Below, piece after piece: positions 28,982 through 38,702 of a DNA stretch of 64,000 nt. The stretch comes from Streptomyces lincolnensis. GTDB taxonomy: Bacteria; Actinomycetota; Actinomycetes; Streptomycetales; Streptomycetaceae. The notes beneath the pieces were generated by a model. It saw only the letters and a program-made list of their open reading frames with translations. It was not told the origin of the DNA and searched no databases. Each line of letters begins with the position of its first letter. Positions within the stretch are counted from its first letter, which is position 1. The DNA lies in NCBI RefSeq assembly GCF_021173675.1, contig NZ_JAIHON010000004.1, positions 372,001-436,000 of the forward strand. The letters are read 5' to 3'. The position numbers and the translations under genes are program-made.

Positions 28982-29866
28982 ATGACGGAACCACCCGCCC
29001 GGCGCCTCCTCCTGGTGCACGCGCACCCGGACGACGAGTCGATCAACAACGGCGCGACCATGGCCAGGTACGCGGCCGAGGGTGCCCGGGTGACGCTGGT
29101 CACCTGCACACTCGGCGAACACGGCGAGGTCATCCCGCCCGAGCTCGCCCACCTCAGCGGCGCCGCCCTCGGCGAGTACCGCCTGCGGGAGCTCGCCCAG
29201 GCGATGCGCGCGCTCGGTGTCGAGGACTTCCGTCAGCTGGGCGGGGCGGGCCGCTACCGGGACTCCGGGATGATGGGCCTGCCGGACAACGACGACCCCG
29301 CGTGCTTCTGGCAGGCCGACGTCGAGGAGGCCGCCGCGTCCCTCGTCGAGGTGATCCGCGAGGTACGGCCCCAGGTCCTCGTCACCTACGACCCGAACGG
29401 CGGCTACGGCCACCCCGACCACATCCAGGCCCACCGCGTCGCCATGCGCGCCGCGGAACTCGCCGAGGAGGCCGGCCTCGGGATCGCCAAGGTCTACTGG
29501 AACCGCGTCCCGCGCTCCGTGGCCGAGGAGGCCTTCGCCCGGCTGGGACGGGAGCTGCCGGAGCTGCCCTTCGCCAAGGCGGCCGTCATCGACGACGTAC
29601 CGGGCGTGGTGGACGACGAGCGGATCACCACCGAGATCGACGGCACCGCGCACGGCACCGGGTACGCCGCCGCCAAGGCCGCCGCGATGAGCGCGCATGC
29701 CACGCAGATCACCGTGGCCGAGCCCTACTTCCTGCTCTCGAACGAACTCGCGCAACCCCTGTTCACCACCGAGTACTACGAGTTGGTGCGCGGAGAACGG
29801 GCAGGCGAGAGGGAGACCGACCTGTTCGCCGGTATCCATGGAGCCGGTGTCGAGGAGGCGTCATGA
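28982..29866 (+). CDS. mshB: MshB, GlcNAc-Ins deacetylase of mycothiol synthesis
   Basis: Zinc deacetylase that removes acetate from GlcNAc-inositol, giving GlcN-Ins for MshC; mycothiol is the actinobacterial low-molecular-weight thiol. 294 aa, normal length. Zinc ligands by alignment with the mycobacterial enzyme: His15 and Asp18 in HAHPDDES, His147 in GHPDHI. The family includes Mca, but [25 protein letters not shown] and the gene context fit MshB. ATG 28982. Its stop overlaps the next start (ATGA), so the two are coupled. Confidence 0.95.
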   Translation: MTEPPARRLLLVHAHPDDESINNGATMARYAAEGARVTLVTCTLGEHGEVIPPELAHLSGAALGEYRLRELAQAMRALGVEDFRQLGGAGRYRDSGMMGLPDNDDPACFWQADVEEAAASLVEVIREVRPQVLVTYDPNGGYGHPDHIQAHRVAMRAAELAEEAGLGIAKVYWNRVPRSVAEEAFARLGRELPELPFAKAAVIDDVPGVVDDERITTEIDGTAHGTGYAAAKAAAMSAHATQITVAEPYFLLSNELAQPLFTTEYYELVRGERAGERETDLFAGIHGAGVEEAS

Positions 29867-30279
29867 GTGCCACGGACCGTTCCTCGATGCTGGCACAGCC
29901 GCTGCAGCGCCCCTCCCTCGGCCGGGCCGCCCTCTACCTGGGTCTGTTGGTGCTGGGTGCCGTGGTCGGCGTGGCCGGGGCGCTGGTCCAGGCGGGCTGG
30001 TTCCCGGGCGGGCTGCTCCTCGCGCTGGCCGGCGAGGCCGGGCTGCTGCTCGGCGGGGCGCGGGCCGCGAACAGCCGGGGCGGTGCCGTCGCGCCCGCCG
30101 CCGGCTGGATGATCGCGGTCGTCCTGCTCACCGCCAGCCGGCCGGAGGGCGACTTCGTCTTCGCCGCGGGAAGCGGCTCCTACCTCTTCCTGCTCGGAGG
30201 TATGGCAGTCGCTGTGATCTGCGCCACCCTTGGCCTGGGGCGGCAACCGGGCGGCGACGGCGTCCGACTTGGCAAGTGA
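29863..30279 (+). CDS. DUF6113-type four-helix membrane protein, 138 aa
   Basis: ATG 29863 overlaps the mshB stop by 4 nt. Four hydrophobic segments follow a short polar N-terminus ([65 protein letters not shown]). A small membrane protein also follows mshB in mycobacteria (Rv1171, from memory), so the pairing is old, but its role is unknown. Confidence 0.8.
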   Translation: MSATDRSSMLAQPLQRPSLGRAALYLGLLVLGAVVGVAGALVQAGWFPGGLLLALAGEAGLLLGGARAANSRGGAVAPAAGWMIAVVLLTASRPEGDFVFAAGSGSYLFLLGGMAVAVICATLGLGRQPGGDGVRLGK

Positions 30280-30437
30280 CGTACCACTTCGCCTGACCGA
30301 GTCCGTGCGAGTCCCGTGTGGGTTTCCCCATCGGTCGTGGGATACGCGTGAGAAGTGGCCAGTATGGTGGTGCGCGCCGCCGAGTCGCCCGAGAGAGGTC
30401 GTAACGCGGGCGGCGGAGCCAACCGGGAGAACCTGCC

Positions 30438-33020
30438 TTGAGTCGTGAAACTGACACTCCGTCCTCCGGGCCCAACGGGCGCGGCGGAGCCGCATACCCC
30501 TCCGGCACGCCGCCGTACGGGACGCCCGTGGCTCCCGACGGCGGTCCGGACGCGGGCCGTTCGGCCACGCAGCCGGAGGAACGCAAGACCGAGACCACGC
30601 TGACCACCCGGATCCGGATCAACATCCCCGGATCGCGGCCCATTCCGCCGGTGGTCGTGCGCCAGCCCGTCGGTGACAGCGAGAGCGCCGACGACACCCG
30701 TGCGGACGCCGAGGCGTCGGCGCCGGGTGCCGGCGCCTCCACGGGCACCGTTGAGATGCCCGCCGAGCCCGCGCCCGCCGAGGAGAAGGCGAGCGACTGG
30801 TTCGCGCCGCGCAAGTCCGGCCCGGCCAAGGGCGGTCCGGCCGGCGGCTCCACCAACGGGGCCGGTCTGCCCGGCGGTTCGGCGGCCGGCGCTCCCGGCG
30901 CGGGTCCCTCCGGCGCGGCGGGCGGTGCCCGACCCGGTGGTGCCAGGCCCGGTGGCGTGGTCGGCTCCATGAGCGTGCCGGGCGGTTCCCGCTCCGGCGG
31001 TACGAACGGCTCGGGGCTCCCCGGCGCCACCGGCGGCCCGGTGGCCCCCGGCCACGGCGGCGGCACCGGCTCCTTCGACGTGACCGAGGCGCTGGGCGGC
31101 TCCCGCCCCGGCCAGAACGGCTCCGAACCGCGCCGCGACGAGCTGCCGTACTTCGCGGAGAACGGCGGCGGCCAGAACGGCGGCCAGGACGGTGGTCGGA
31201 GCAACGGCCAGGGCCCGGGTTCGCAGAGCCCCCTGAGCGCCTACGACCAGGACCTCGGCGCCTACGGCGACCAGAACGGCCAGAACGGCCAGAGCCCGTA
31301 CGGCGGTCAGGGCGGCCTCGGCGGCCCCCACGACCCCAGCGGTTACCACGGGCCGAACGGTTCCGGCGGCCCGGCGGGCCCGCACGGCCCCGCGGGCCCG
31401 ACCGGCGGACCGGTCACCGGCGACGGCCCGATGGTCCCGCCCGCCGGCCCCGGCTCCGACCCCTTCGGAGGCTCCCGCGACTTCAACGGCCCCGACGGCT
31501 TCGCGGGCCCCGGCGGCCCGTCCGGCCCCGGCGGCTCGAATCCGCTCGGCGGTCCTTCCGGTGTCTCCGGCCCTTCCGGCCCCGGCGGCTCCAACCCCCT
31601 CGGCGGTCCTTCCGGCCCCGGCGGCCCGAGCGGCTCCACCGGCGTCCGTGGCCCCGGCGGCTCCGACCCGTTCGCCGGTCCGGGCGGTCCGGGCGGTCCA
31701 GGCGGTCCAGGCGGTCCAGGCGGTCCGGGCGCACCCGGTGGGCCGGGCGGCCCCGGTGCCCACGGCGCCCCGGGCCCCGGCACCGCCCCCGGCGCCCACG
31801 CCGCCGGCCTCGGCCCCGGTGGGGGGCTCAGTGACGACACCGCGATCCTCACCCCGCAGAAGCCGGCCCCCGAACCCGGCCCGCACGGCTACGGCGGGGC
31901 CGCGGACAACGTCTCCGGGCACACCGTCACCAGCGGCATCCCCGTCGTCCCGGCCGACCGCGCCGCGGCGTTCGGGTCCGGCGCGCCCGCCGACGGCTCG
32001 ACCACGCAGGCCACCCCGAAGTTCCCGGAGCCGGCCGCGCAGCCCGCGCCCGCGGCGATCCCCGCGCCCAAGAAGAAAAAGGGGCGCAGCAAGGTCGGCC
32101 TGCTCGTCGGCGGCCTGATCGTGATCGGCGGTGGCGTCTACGGCGCCGGGCTGCTCATGAACCACTCCGACGTGCCCAAGGGCACCACCGTGTTCGGCGT
32201 CGAGATCGGCGGCGGCACCCGCGACGACGCCGTGGAGAAGCTCAACAAGACCTTCGACGGCCGGGTCAACAAGGACCTGAAGCTCTCGGTCGACGGCAAG
32301 ACGGTCACGCTCAAGCCGGACCAGGCCGGGCTCCAGTTCGACATGGCGGCCACGGTGAGCACGGCCGCGAAGAGCGACTACAACCCGGTGTCCGTGGTCG
32401 GCTCGCTCTTCGGACAGCACCGGGTCGTGGAGCCGGTCATGCCGGTCGACCAGGAGAAGCTCCAGGCGGCCCTGGAGGACGCCGCGGGCGGCGCCGGCTC
32501 GGCCAGCGACGGCACGATCAAGTTCGAGTCCGGCAAGGCCGTCGCCGTGTACGGCAAGGCGGGCAAGGGCATCGACGTCGCCAAGTCGACCACCGCGGTC
32601 GAGGAGGCGTACCGCACCCAGGTGGAGACCGGCTCGGCCTCCGCGGTGCCGCTGCCGACCGTCACCAAGCAGCCGACGATCTCGAACGCCGAGGTCGACC
32701 GGATGATGAAGGAGTTCGCCGAGCCCGCGATGTCGGCCAACGTCGTCGTGGAGACCGACGCCGCGCACAGCATCCCGCTCGGCGCCCTGTCGCTGCCGAA
32801 GATCCTCGGCGTCAAGGCCGTCGACGGCAAGCTCGTGGAGACGTACAACCTCGAAGCGCTCAAGGAGGCGTACGGCACCACGTTCGACGGCGTGAAGGTC
32901 AAGACGGCGACCGGAGAGCGTGACGTCCTGCCGCAGGACGTCGTCAGCGTCCTGCGCAAGGCGCTGCGCGGCAAGACGACCGCCGAGCGCACCGGGGTCA
33001 TCGACACCAACCCGAGCTGA
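30438..33020 (+). CDS. Membrane-anchored peptidoglycan-binding protein with collagen-like cytoplasmic tail, 860 aa
   Basis: TTG 30438 with GGGAGAA upstream. Residues 1-540 are low complexity: Gln/Asn/Gly segments, then Gly-Pro repeats at about 303-451 including uninterrupted Gly-Pro-Gly triplets. One membrane helix (about 552-574, [19 protein letters not shown]) follows KKKKGRSK, so the repeats should be inside the cell. Outside are two repeats of the PG_binding_4 domain ([20 protein letters not shown] and a second at about 690-780), usually found with L,D-transpeptidase or VanW domains, here with neither. Probably a wall sensor or scaffold (inference). Upstream gap 30280-30437 holds its promoter. 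Confidence 0.75.
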   Translation: MSRETDTPSSGPNGRGGAAYPSGTPPYGTPVAPDGGPDAGRSATQPEERKTETTLTTRIRINIPGSRPIPPVVVRQPVGDSESADDTRADAEASAPGAGASTGTVEMPAEPAPAEEKASDWFAPRKSGPAKGGPAGGSTNGAGLPGGSAAGAPGAGPSGAAGGARPGGARPGGVVGSMSVPGGSRSGGTNGSGLPGATGGPVAPGHGGGTGSFDVTEALGGSRPGQNGSEPRRDELPYFAENGGGQNGGQDGGRSNGQGPGSQSPLSAYDQDLGAYGDQNGQNGQSPYGGQGGLGGPHDPSGYHGPNGSGGPAGPHGPAGPTGGPVTGDGPMVPPAGPGSDPFGGSRDFNGPDGFAGPGGPSGPGGSNPLGGPSGVSGPSGPGGSNPLGGPSGPGGPSGSTGVRGPGGSDPFAGPGGPGGPGGPGGPGGPGAPGGPGGPGAHGAPGPGTAPGAHAAGLGPGGGLSDDTAILTPQKPAPEPGPHGYGGAADNVSGHTVTSGIPVVPADRAAAFGSGAPADGSTTQATPKFPEPAAQPAPAAIPAPKKKKGRSKVGLLVGGLIVIGGGVYGAGLLMNHSDVPKGTTVFGVEIGGGTRDDAVEKLNKTFDGRVNKDLKLSVDGKTVTLKPDQAGLQFDMAATVSTAAKSDYNPVSVVGSLFGQHRVVEPVMPVDQEKLQAALEDAAGGAGSASDGTIKFESGKAVAVYGKAGKGIDVAKSTTAVEEAYRTQVETGSASAVPLPTVTKQPTISNAEVDRMMKEFAEPAMSANVVVETDAAHSIPLGALSLPKILGVKAVDGKLVETYNLEALKEAYGTTFDGVKVKTATGERDVLPQDVVSVLRKALRGKTTAERTGVIDTNPS
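31521..31726 (+). repeat. In-gene DNA repeats encoding the Gly-Pro region
   Basis: A 41-nt unit (31521-31561) recurs at 31575-31615 with 3 differences (54-nt period). Downstream, five consecutive 9-nt units (G/A)GGCGGTCC fill 31682-31726. Such arrays can change length by slippage in steps of three codons without breaking the frame. Confidence 0.8.
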
Positions 33021-33061
33021 CCGCACGGAGCACAGAACACGGAGCACGGGGTGCCGCGTGA

Positions 33062-33077
33062 CATGACATCTGTCATG
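33062..33077. promoter_or_regulatory. Palindromic operator candidate of the ABC/two-component operon
   Basis: CATGACA-TC-TGTCATG: 7-bp perfect arms with a 2-nt centre, 59 bp upstream of the ATG at 33136 and the only gap in front of the four-gene operon. Size and placement suit autoregulation by the NarL-type regulator encoded at its end. Confidence 0.5.
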
Positions 33078-33135
33078 CGGCACTCCGGACGCCCGACACT
33101 GACGGCGCCCGCACCGCCGAGGCCACCATGGCCGT

Positions 33136-34047
33136 ATGACAACGACACCCCCGGTGGTCGCGTTCGACCAGGTGAGCAAGGCGTACGGCGATGTCCGTGC
33201 CGTGGACGGTCTGACCCTGAGCCTGCGGGCGGGGGAGACCGTGGCGCTGCTGGGCCCCAACGGGGCCGGCAAGTCCACCACCCTCGACCTGCTGCTCGGG
33301 CTGAAGAACGCCGACGACGGAACCGTCCGCCTCTTCGGCACCACCCCGCGTGAGGCGCTCGTCGCCGGGCGCGTGGGCGCCATGCTCCAGAGCGGCGGCC
33401 TGATGGACGAGGTGACGGTCGAGGAGCTGGTGCGGCTGGCCTGCGCCCTGCACCCGAGGCCGTACCCGGTCTCCGACGTGCTGTCCCGCGCGGGCATCGC
33501 GCGGTTCGCCGACCGCAAGGTCGACAAGCTCTCCGGCGGACAGGCCCAGCGGGTGCGCTTCGCCCTCGCCACGGCCGGGGACAGCGACCTGATCGTCCTC
33601 GACGAGCCGACCACCGGCATGGACGTCACCACCCGCCAGGGCTTCTGGGCCACCATGCGCGAACAGGCCGACCAGGGCCGTACGGTCCTCTTCGCCACCC
33701 ACTACCTGGAGGAGGCCGACGCGATCGCGGACCGGGTGCTGGTCCTGCACCGCGGCCGCCTCCTCGCGGACGGCACCGCGGCCGAGATCAAGGCCAAGGC
33801 GGGCGTCCGGCGGATCTCCTTCGACCTGGCGGGCCGTATCGACGAACAGGCACTGCGCGGCCTGCCGTTCCTGACCACCCTCGCCGTCTCCGGACCCACC
33901 GTCCGCATCCAGTCCTCCGACGCCGACGCGACCGTCCACGCCCTGTACGGCCTCGGCCTCCACCCCCGCAACCTCGAAGTCGCCGGGCTCGGCCTGGAGC
34001 AGGCCTTCGTCGCCATCACCACCGCCGAGGAGGCGAAGCAGCAGTGA
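33136..34047 (+). CDS. ABC exporter ATPase, 303 aa
   Basis: Cytosolic nucleotide-binding subunit of an ABC-2 exporter. Walker A GPNGAGKS, signature SGGQAQR, Walker B LIVLDEPTTGMD, switch His in FATHYLEEAD. The C-terminal about 80 aa form the DrrA/CcmA-like accessory domain. ATG 33136 is chosen on MTTTPPVVAFDQVSK; no good ribosome site precedes it. A three-codon frame ATG-GCC-GTA-TGA (33128-33139) overlaps the start and has GAGG upstream. Stop overlaps the permease GTG (GTGA). Confidence 0.88.
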   Translation: MTTTPPVVAFDQVSKAYGDVRAVDGLTLSLRAGETVALLGPNGAGKSTTLDLLLGLKNADDGTVRLFGTTPREALVAGRVGAMLQSGGLMDEVTVEELVRLACALHPRPYPVSDVLSRAGIARFADRKVDKLSGGQAQRVRFALATAGDSDLIVLDEPTTGMDVTTRQGFWATMREQADQGRTVLFATHYLEEADAIADRVLVLHRGRLLADGTAAEIKAKAGVRRISFDLAGRIDEQALRGLPFLTTLAVSGPTVRIQSSDADATVHALYGLGLHPRNLEVAGLGLEQAFVAITTAEEAKQQ

Positions 34048-34784
34048 ACGGCCTGATCAAGCTGGAACTGACCCGCGCCCTGCGCAACCGCAAGTTCCTG
34101 TTCTTCTCCGTGATCTACCCGTCGGTGCTGTTCCTGCTCATCGCGGGCAGCGCCGACAGCACCCAGAAGGTCGACGGCACCGGCCTCACCCTGCCGACCT
34201 ACATGATGGTCTCCATGGCCTCCTTCGGCGCCCTCACCGCCGTCCTGATGGGCAACAGCGAGCGCATCGCCAAGGAGCGGGAGACCGGCTGGGTGCGTCA
34301 GCTGAGGCTGACCACGCTGCCGGGCCGCGGCTACGTCCTGGCCAAGACCGCCAGCGCCGCGGTGGTCAGCCTGCCGTCCATCGTCGTGGTCTTCGTCATC
34401 GCCGCGACCGTGAAGGACGTACGGCTGGACGCCTGGCAGTGGCTCGCCCTCACCGGCGCGATCTGGGCCGGCAGCCTCGTCTTCGCCGCCCTGGGTGTGG
34501 CGATCGGCTACCTCGCGAGCGGCGACGCGGTCCGCCCGATCACGATGATCACCTACTTCGGGCTGTCCATCCTCGGCGGTCTGTGGATGCCCACGACGAC
34601 GTTCCCGACCTGGCTCCAGGACATCGCGAAGTGGGTGCCCACCCACGCGTACGCTGCCCTGGGACAGGCGATCGAGCAGAGCCAGGCCCCGCACGCCAAG
34701 GACATCGTCGTCCTCGTCTTCTTCTTCGTCCTGTTCACCGGCGGCGCGGCCTGGCTGTACCGGAAGGACACGCTGAAGGCGTGA
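34044..34784 (+). CDS. ABC-2 type exporter permease, 246 aa
   Basis: GTG 34044 is coupled to the ATPase stop. Six helices: FLFFSVIYPSVLFLLIAG, TYMMVSMASFGALTAVLMG, VSLPSIVVVFVIAATV, LALTGAIWAGSLVFAALGVAIGYLA, ITMITYFGLSILGGLWMP and IVVLVFFFVLFTGGAAWLY. ERIAKERETGWVRQLRLT is the cytoplasmic coupling loop. Exported compound unknown; such pairs with DesK/DesR often handle lipids, peptides or antibiotics. Confidence 0.88.
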   Translation: MNGLIKLELTRALRNRKFLFFSVIYPSVLFLLIAGSADSTQKVDGTGLTLPTYMMVSMASFGALTAVLMGNSERIAKERETGWVRQLRLTTLPGRGYVLAKTASAAVVSLPSIVVVFVIAATVKDVRLDAWQWLALTGAIWAGSLVFAALGVAIGYLASGDAVRPITMITYFGLSILGGLWMPTTTFPTWLQDIAKWVPTHAYAALGQAIEQSQAPHAKDIVVLVFFFVLFTGGAAWLYRKDTLKA

Positions 34785-35944
34785 TGAGCAGCGTCGGCAT
34801 CGGGCAGCGCCCGCAGAACCGCAGGCAGAGGGCCGTCAAGTCCCTCTGGATCGGCATCTGGCTCGTCTACCTGAGCGCGCCCGTGAACGACCTGCTGCAC
34901 GGCGGGCACAGCGACGGCGTCCAGGTCCTCGGCTGGACCGGCCTGGTCGCCTTCATCGGCTGGTACCTGGCCCTGATCTTCCGCACCGGACGCGGCGAGA
35001 CCAACGCCCTGGTCCTCGGCTCGCTGGCGGTCCTCGCCACCCAGTCGGCCGTCCTGAGCCTCACCCTGGGCCGCGAGTGGCTGGTGCTCTTCGTGTACGT
35101 GTCGATCTGCTCCGGTGCCGCGCTCCCCTTGCGCCTGGCCCGCTGGACCATCCCGGCCGCGTCCGCCCTGCTGACGGCGATCGCCTTCGCGGTCCCCGAC
35201 GGCACCGCGTTCCTGGGCGGGCTGCTCCTGCCGGCGCTCCTCGGCGGCTTCTCCATGACCGGCGTACGCGAGATCATCCGTACGAGCGTCGAGTTGCGAG
35301 AGGCCCGCGCCACCGTCGCCCAGCTCGCCGCCAACGAGGAGCGGCTGCGCCTCGCCCGCGACCTGCACGACCTGCTCGGCCACTCCCTGTCCGTCATCAC
35401 CCTCAAGAGCGAACTGGCCGGCCGGATGCTCCCCGACCACCCCGACAAGGCGGCTCAGCAGGTCGCCGACATCGAACAGGTCAGCCGCCAGGCCATGGTC
35501 GACGTCCGCGAGGCCGTCACCGGCTACCGCCGCCCCCGCCTGTCCACCGAACTCGCGGGTGCCCGGGTCGCGTTGACGGCGGCGGGCGTGGCCGCCGAAC
35601 TGCCCGCCGAACCCGACCTCACCGACGTCCCCGAGGAGAGCGAGTCCGCCCTCGCCTGGTCGCTGCGCGAGGCGGTCACCAACGTCGTACGGCACAGCGG
35701 GGCCCGGCGCTGCACGGTGGACCTCGTCCGCCACCAGACCCTGGGCGGTCCGCTCCTCGAACTCATCGTGGAGGACGACGGCTCCGGCGGTCCGGGCGAG
35801 GGCCCCGGCAACGGCCTGACCGGCCTCACCGAACGCCTGGAGAAGGCCGGCGGCACCCTGGAGGCGGGCGGCACCCGGCACGGATTCCGGCTGGTCGCCC
35901 GTGTGCCGGCGGGTTCCGCGGCCGACGTAGGATCCGCCCCATGA
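34784..35944 (+). CDS. DesK-type sensor histidine kinase, 386 aa
   Basis: ATG 34784 overlaps the permease stop (TGATG). The N-terminal half has about five to six membrane helices with very short loops, so it probably senses the membrane itself, as Bacillus DesK does. HisKA_3 dimerisation helix with phosphorylatable His195 in ARDLHDLLGHSLS; HATPase with EAVTNVVRHSGA (N box) and DDGSGGPGEGPGNGLTGL (G boxes). Partner of the regulator directly downstream. Confidence 0.9.
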   Translation: MSSVGIGQRPQNRRQRAVKSLWIGIWLVYLSAPVNDLLHGGHSDGVQVLGWTGLVAFIGWYLALIFRTGRGETNALVLGSLAVLATQSAVLSLTLGREWLVLFVYVSICSGAALPLRLARWTIPAASALLTAIAFAVPDGTAFLGGLLLPALLGGFSMTGVREIIRTSVELREARATVAQLAANEERLRLARDLHDLLGHSLSVITLKSELAGRMLPDHPDKAAQQVADIEQVSRQAMVDVREAVTGYRRPRLSTELAGARVALTAAGVAAELPAEPDLTDVPEESESALAWSLREAVTNVVRHSGARRCTVDLVRHQTLGGPLLELIVEDDGSGGPGEGPGNGLTGLTERLEKAGGTLEAGGTRHGFRLVARVPAGSAADVGSAP

Positions 35945-36558
35945 CGAGCCGCACGATCAAGGTCCTGCTCGCCGAGGACCAGTCGATGGTCCGCGAGGCC
36001 CTCGCCGCCCTGCTCGGCCTGGAGGACGACATCGAGGTCGTCGCCCAGGTGGCCCGCGGTGACGAGGTCCTGGCCGCCGCCCACGCCCACGACGTCGACG
36101 TGGCCCTCCTCGACATCGAGATGCCGGGCGCGACGGGCATCGAGGCCGCCGCCCGGCTCCACCAGGAACTCCCGGCCCTCAGGCTGGTCGTCCTCACCAC
36201 CTTCGGCCGCCCCGGCTACCTCCGCGGCGCCATGGAAGCCGGCGCCGACGCCTTCCTCGTCAAGGACGCCCCCGCCGCCCAACTGGCAGAGGCGGTACGC
36301 AAGGTACTGGCGGGCGAGCGGGTCATCGACCCGACCCTGGCGGCGGCGGCCCTGGCCGAGGGCGCCAACCCCCTGACCGACAGGGAGCGCGAGGTCCTCA
36401 AAGCAGCCGAGAACGGCTCCACCAACGCCGAACTCGCCACCACCCTCCACCTCTCCCAGGGCACGGTACGCAACTACCTCTCCACGGCGATCCAGAAACT
36501 GGCGGCCCGCAACAGGGCGGAGGCGGTGAGGATCGCGCGGGAGAAGGGCTGGCTGTGA
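35941..36558 (+). CDS. NarL/DesR-family response regulator, 205 aa
   Basis: ATG 35941 overlaps the kinase stop by 4 nt. Receiver domain with acidic pocket (LLAEDQ), phospho-acceptor Asp58 in ALLDIEMPG, the Thr of LTTF and Lys of VKDA. C-terminal LuxR-type helix-turn-helix (LTDREREVLKAAENGSTNAELATTL). Last gene of the exporter operon; likely target is the palindrome at 33062-33077 (inference). Confidence 0.92.
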   Translation: MTSRTIKVLLAEDQSMVREALAALLGLEDDIEVVAQVARGDEVLAAAHAHDVDVALLDIEMPGATGIEAAARLHQELPALRLVVLTTFGRPGYLRGAMEAGADAFLVKDAPAAQLAEAVRKVLAGERVIDPTLAAAALAEGANPLTDREREVLKAAENGSTNAELATTLHLSQGTVRNYLSTAIQKLAARNRAEAVRIAREKGWL

Positions 36559-36580
36559 TCCCAGGCCAGCGGCAGCACAC

Positions 36581-36654
36581 CTAGGGGCGCGGGGCTGTAT
36601 CGATGTGCGGCTCCGCCGCGTGGGCGCGACCAGCCCCCACCAGCCCGCAGCCGC
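36581..36654. repeat. Dispersed intergenic palindromic element, copy 1
   Basis: About 60-70 nt beginning AGGGGCGCGGGGCTG. Arms GGGGCTG (36591-36597) and CAGCCCC (36631-36637). The same sequence, inverted, occurs at 44118-44190 and 53878-53942. It fills the gap between the convergent response regulator and SirB1-like genes, so it probably terminates both. Confidence 0.75.
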
Positions 36655-36664
36655 GACACAACCG

Positions 36665-37516
36665 CTAGTTCAACATAGAACGCGCCGCATGAGCCTGCCG
36701 CCGAACCCGAGCCGCACCCGCCTCATCCACCGCACCCACCACCTCGGCATACGCCTCCAACTCCGAGGCCCCCGCCAGAAAATCCCCCCGTTGGACGAGC
36801 AACTGCGCCCGCTCATACCGCAACCGAGCAGGATGCGAAGGCAGCAACAGCGACAACTCGACCGCCCACAACGCCACATCCGACCGCTCGGGCCGAGCCG
36901 CGGCCCACGCCCGCACGTTGTTCAGGATGCGCAACACCACCTCCAGCGGCTCCGCGGGACCAAGCATCGACGGATCCAGCGAACCCCCCGTCGCCCCCGC
37001 GACCAGCACCTCCGCGTCGCCCCCGGTCAGCACCCGCCCCCCGTCGAAGGGATCCGCCAGCACCTGCTCCTCCGGCGGCCCGAACCCGACCACGAAGTGC
37101 CCCGGCAGCGCCACCCCGTACACCGGCGCCCCGGCCCGCCGCGCGACCTCCATCCACACCACGGACAGCAGGATCGGCAGCCCGCGCCTGCGCCGTAGCA
37201 CCTCGTGCAGCAGCGAGGACTCCAGCCGCTGGTAGTCGACGGGCGCCCCGCGGAAACCGCGGCGGTCACCCAGCAGCTCCCGCAGCGCCACCGCCCAGGA
37301 CCGCGGCCCGCCGGGCCGGAACGGCAGCTGTCCCGCCAGCTCGTCCAGTTCGATCTGCGCCGCGTCCAGCCCGGCCTCGTCCAGCGTGCCGTCCGCCTCC
37401 GCGCCGACCAGCAGGCACAGCGTCGACAGATCGGGCCGCTCGGCGCGCGCCTCTTCGGCGAACCGCCTCCTCAGCTCGGCGGACCGTTCGGGCGGCGGGG
37501 GTTGGGGGGTACGCAT
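36665..37516 (-). CDS. SirB1-like transglutaminase-fold/TPR protein, 283 aa
   Basis: N-terminal helical part (SAELRRRFAEEARAERPD), then a Transglut_core2 domain (LLHEVLRRRRGLPILLSVVWMEVARRAGAPVYGVALPGHFVVGFG) and a C-terminal TPR-like helical region (LRYERAQLLVQRGDFLAGASELEAYAEVV). The classical transglutaminase Cys is not evident; the family position reads LPILLSVVW, so enzymatic activity is doubtful. Start ATG 37516 (MRTPQPPPPER); an upstream GTG at 37537 has no ribosome site. Role unknown. Next to a GNAT gene on the same strand. Confidence 0.8.
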   Translation of the reverse strand: MRTPQPPPPERSAELRRRFAEEARAERPDLSTLCLLVGAEADGTLDEAGLDAAQIELDELAGQLPFRPGGPRSWAVALRELLGDRRGFRGAPVDYQRLESSLLHEVLRRRRGLPILLSVVWMEVARRAGAPVYGVALPGHFVVGFGPPEEQVLADPFDGGRVLTGGDAEVLVAGATGGSLDPSMLGPAEPLEVVLRILNNVRAWAAARPERSDVALWAVELSLLLPSHPARLRYERAQLLVQRGDFLAGASELEAYAEVVGAVDEAGAARVRRQAHAARSMLN

Positions 37517-37548
37517 AGCTGGCTCGTGCCCTTTCACGGCGATCGCTA

Positions 37549-38562
37549 CTACCGCGCCTCGCCGGAGGCCACCGGCTCGCGATAGTGGTGGTACGCGTGA
37601 TGCGCCGCGAACCCCATACCGGCGTACAGGGCCCGCGCGCCCACGTTGTCCGCCTCGACCTGGAGCCACGCGGCCGACGCCCCCTCGTCCAGCGCCCGGA
37701 GGGCCAGCGCGGCCATCACCCGGGAGGCCAGCCCCTGTCGCCGGAGCGAGGGATCCACCTCGACGGCGGCGAAGCCGGCCCATCGCCCGTCCACGACACA
37801 CCGCCCGATGGCGGCGGGAGCGTCCCCGCCCTCCGAGGGCACCGTCGCGAACCACACCGAAGGACCGCTGCCCAGTACCCGCAGGGCCACCTCGCCCACC
37901 CCCTTGCGCTGGTAGCGCGTGAGCCAGGACTCGTCCGCCTCCCGGGACAGCACCACCCCGGTGGCCTCGGCCCGGTCCGCGACCGGCGCCAGCCCTCCGG
38001 TCCAGAGCTCGGCGGTCACCTCCCGCGCCCACCCCCGGCGCTCCAGCTCCGCGCACAGCAGCTCCTGCGTGCCCTCGGCCCCGGTCGCGGTCTGCACATA
38101 GGCGGGCAGCCCGCGGTCGCCGTACCACCGGCGTACGACGGTGAGGGCCTCGTCGAGGGGCAGCCCCGGGTCACCGAGCGGCAGCACCGAGTTGGCCCGC
38201 CGGGTGAACCCGCCGGCGGCCCGCAGCTCCCACTCCCCGAGCCGCTCGCTCTCCACCGGCCGCCACGCCCGGGAGGCGACCCGCGCCAGTTCCCGGTACG
38301 AGGCCGCGGGACCCCGGCGGCGGGCCGGCTCGGCCGGCACGACCTTGCCCGCGACCAGCGCGGATTCCGGAATACGGACGCTCTGGCCGTCCCGCCGCGT
38401 GATCAGCAGCACACCGTCGTCCCATGATGTGAGAACACCCACCGTGTCGGTGAACTTCTCGTGCGTGGAACCGGGCTCCGTCGAGCGGCGGACGGAGACC
38501 CGTTTGCCCACGTCAGCTGCGGAGATACGCACCACAAGGCGTCCTGTCGCAGAGATTTCCAC
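37549..38562 (-). CDS. GNAT acetyltransferase with N-terminal SH3-like domain, about 337 aa
   Basis: C-terminal GNAT fold: VEVDPSLRRQGLASRVMAALALRAL is the acetyl-CoA loop (R/Q-x-x-G-x-A), ADNVGARALYAGMGF the terminal helix. The N-terminal about 80 residues (GRLVVRISAADVGKRVSVR, VGVLTSWDDGVLLITRRDG) form a small beta-barrel as in mycobacterial Rv0428c-type enzymes (recalled). Start uncertain: GTG 38562 has GGAGG 13 nt upstream; GTG 38574 is too close to it; ATG 38592 lacks a site. Transcribed divergently from the ferredoxin gene. Confidence 0.82.
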   Translation of the reverse strand: MEISATGRLVVRISAADVGKRVSVRRSTEPGSTHEKFTDTVGVLTSWDDGVLLITRRDGQSVRIPESALVAGKVVPAEPARRRGPAASYRELARVASRAWRPVESERLGEWELRAAGGFTRRANSVLPLGDPGLPLDEALTVVRRWYGDRGLPAYVQTATGAEGTQELLCAELERRGWAREVTAELWTGGLAPVADRAEATGVVLSREADESWLTRYQRKGVGEVALRVLGSGPSVWFATVPSEGGDAPAAIGRCVVDGRWAGFAAVEVDPSLRRQGLASRVMAALALRALDEGASAAWLQVEADNVGARALYAGMGFAAHHAYHHYREPVASGEAR

Positions 38563-38702
38563 AGGTCGGTTCACCCCTCCTGTTCGGATCATGCCCAAGA
38601 ACGGAGATACTAGGGGCGGGCATCGACGACGCCGCGCTCCCGCGCGCCAGGCGGCGGAGCCTGAGGAGGCCCGCCAGCGCCCTATCGAGGAGGAACGACA
38701 GC

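Noticed and set aside
30180..33698. 1172-aa minus-strand open frame
   Set aside because: Opposite-strand shadow of the Gly-Pro repeat protein and the ATPase; no ribosome site or recognisable motif.
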